64,000 nt of DNA. Source: JANXLS01 sp038227045 (GTDB taxonomy: Bacteria > Planctomycetota > SZUA-567 > H5-PLA8). The notes beneath the pieces are model-generated. The model made no database searches and had not been told where the DNA came from. It saw only the letters and a program-made list of their open reading frames with translations. Location: contig JBBRQD010000015.1 in assembly GCA_038227045.1 (NCBI GenBank), positions 13,762-77,761 on the forward strand, written 5' to 3'. Made by a program: the position numbers and the translations under genes. How positions within the stretch are numbered: the stretch's first letter is position 1; every line of letters begins with the position of its first letter. Positions 63,864 to 64,000 of this stretch are shown one piece after another.

Positions 63864-64000
63864 GCGTTCGACCAACCCCGTCCCGCGATTTTCTCACGAG
63901 GAGGGGTATTGCCTGGTTGTCCAGCGGTGGGGCAGCAGTGCGTCGATCTGACTGGCGGGATGGGTGGCGACTCGCACCAGGACGTCGCGCAGATAGTCCC
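63860..64000. mobile_element. IS66-family element, one end (continues beyond the window)
   Basis: The GTAAGCG at 63860 matches the conserved terminal-inverted-repeat start of IS66 elements, and inward from it lies the 3' end of a transposase gene. IS66 elements duplicate 8 bases of target; the candidate is GCAAAGGA at 63852-63859, to be confirmed at the other end. The insertion interrupts the HEAT-repeat gene. Confidence 0.8.
63894..64000 (-). CDS. IS66 transposase (TnpC/C-terminal end, 5' part outside window)
   Basis: About 35 C-terminal residues are visible on the minus strand: DYLRDVLVRVATHPASQIDA then LLPHRWTTRQYPSS and a TGA. This is the characteristic C-terminus of IS66 TnpC transposases (YLRDVL ... 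HP ... I(D/E)xLLPxxW). The remaining domains, including the DDE core, lie beyond the edge. Confidence 0.8.
   Translation of the reverse strand, partial: DYLRDVLVRVATHPASQIDALLPHRWTTRQYPSS

Noticed and set aside
1..64000. CRISPR array, tRNA or rRNA genes
   Set aside because: No regularly spaced direct repeats and no cloverleaf or rRNA-like segments were recognised; repeats seen are inverted and dispersed. A tRNA scan would be decisive.

Overview
The window is a chromosomal segment from a Gram-negative (diderm) bacterium with moderately high GC. Evidence for a diderm: several lipoprotein signal peptides, a periplasmic HlyD adaptor, a type IV pilus motor set, and many secreted PKD-type proteins. 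Eukaryote-like Ser/Thr kinases, a DUF433/DUF5615 pair, a DUF4404 protein, a golvesin-C-tailed FAD oxidoreductase and dense intergenic hairpin repeats suggest a Planctomycetota/Hydrogenedentota/Sumerlaeota-like lineage. That placement is inference: there is no rRNA here. I see no tRNA, rRNA or CRISPR array.

Layout. 1-5.2 kb: the 3' end of an HlyD adaptor gene converges on a minus-strand run (ACP, GT4 glycosyltransferase, hot-dog thioesterase, EamA-like membrane protein, PaaK-like ligase) that may handle an acyl or glycolipid product. 5.4-16.9 kb: an ABC-2 permease, an aldo/keto reductase, DUF4404, and envelope or secreted proteins including a YHS-domain protein, a TIG/PKD protein and a SpoIID-like lipoprotein. 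17-26.3 kb: housekeeping and signalling genes (YebC, sugar isomerase, Sua5, a Ser/Thr kinase, a dispanin-like zinc-ribbon protein, PanB, QueC, DJ-1, methyltransferase). 26.6-41.8 kb: two large PKD-type secreted proteins, a second Ser/Thr kinase, GT2, a double-VWA membrane protein, a J-domain protein, a DUF3108-like protein and a metallophosphoesterase. 42-47.6 kb: PilZ, a small lipoprotein, FAD oxidoreductase, class V aminotransferase and PurN. 47.7-57.2 kb: type IV pilus cluster pilT, stand-alone MshEN protein, pilB, pilC, and a PilS/PilR-type two-component pair. 58.6-62.7 kb: glmM and glmS with a DUF433/DUF5615 toxin-antitoxin-like pair inserted between them. 62.8-64 kb: an ABC ATPase and a HEAT-repeat gene cut by an IS66-family element that runs off the window.

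The most unusual feature is the intergenic space. Many gaps carry a hairpin-forming element, from 20-base palindromes to hairpins of about 170 nt. At least two families recur inside the window: one with a CTGCCAG core, and one with a 28-nt identical left arm at 25.3 and 51.8 kb. Other points of interest are a beta-rich module shared by the secreted PKD proteins, an MshEN-like N-terminus on one Ser/Thr kinase, and a GAFTNA variant of the sigma-54 contact loop in the PilR-like regulator.
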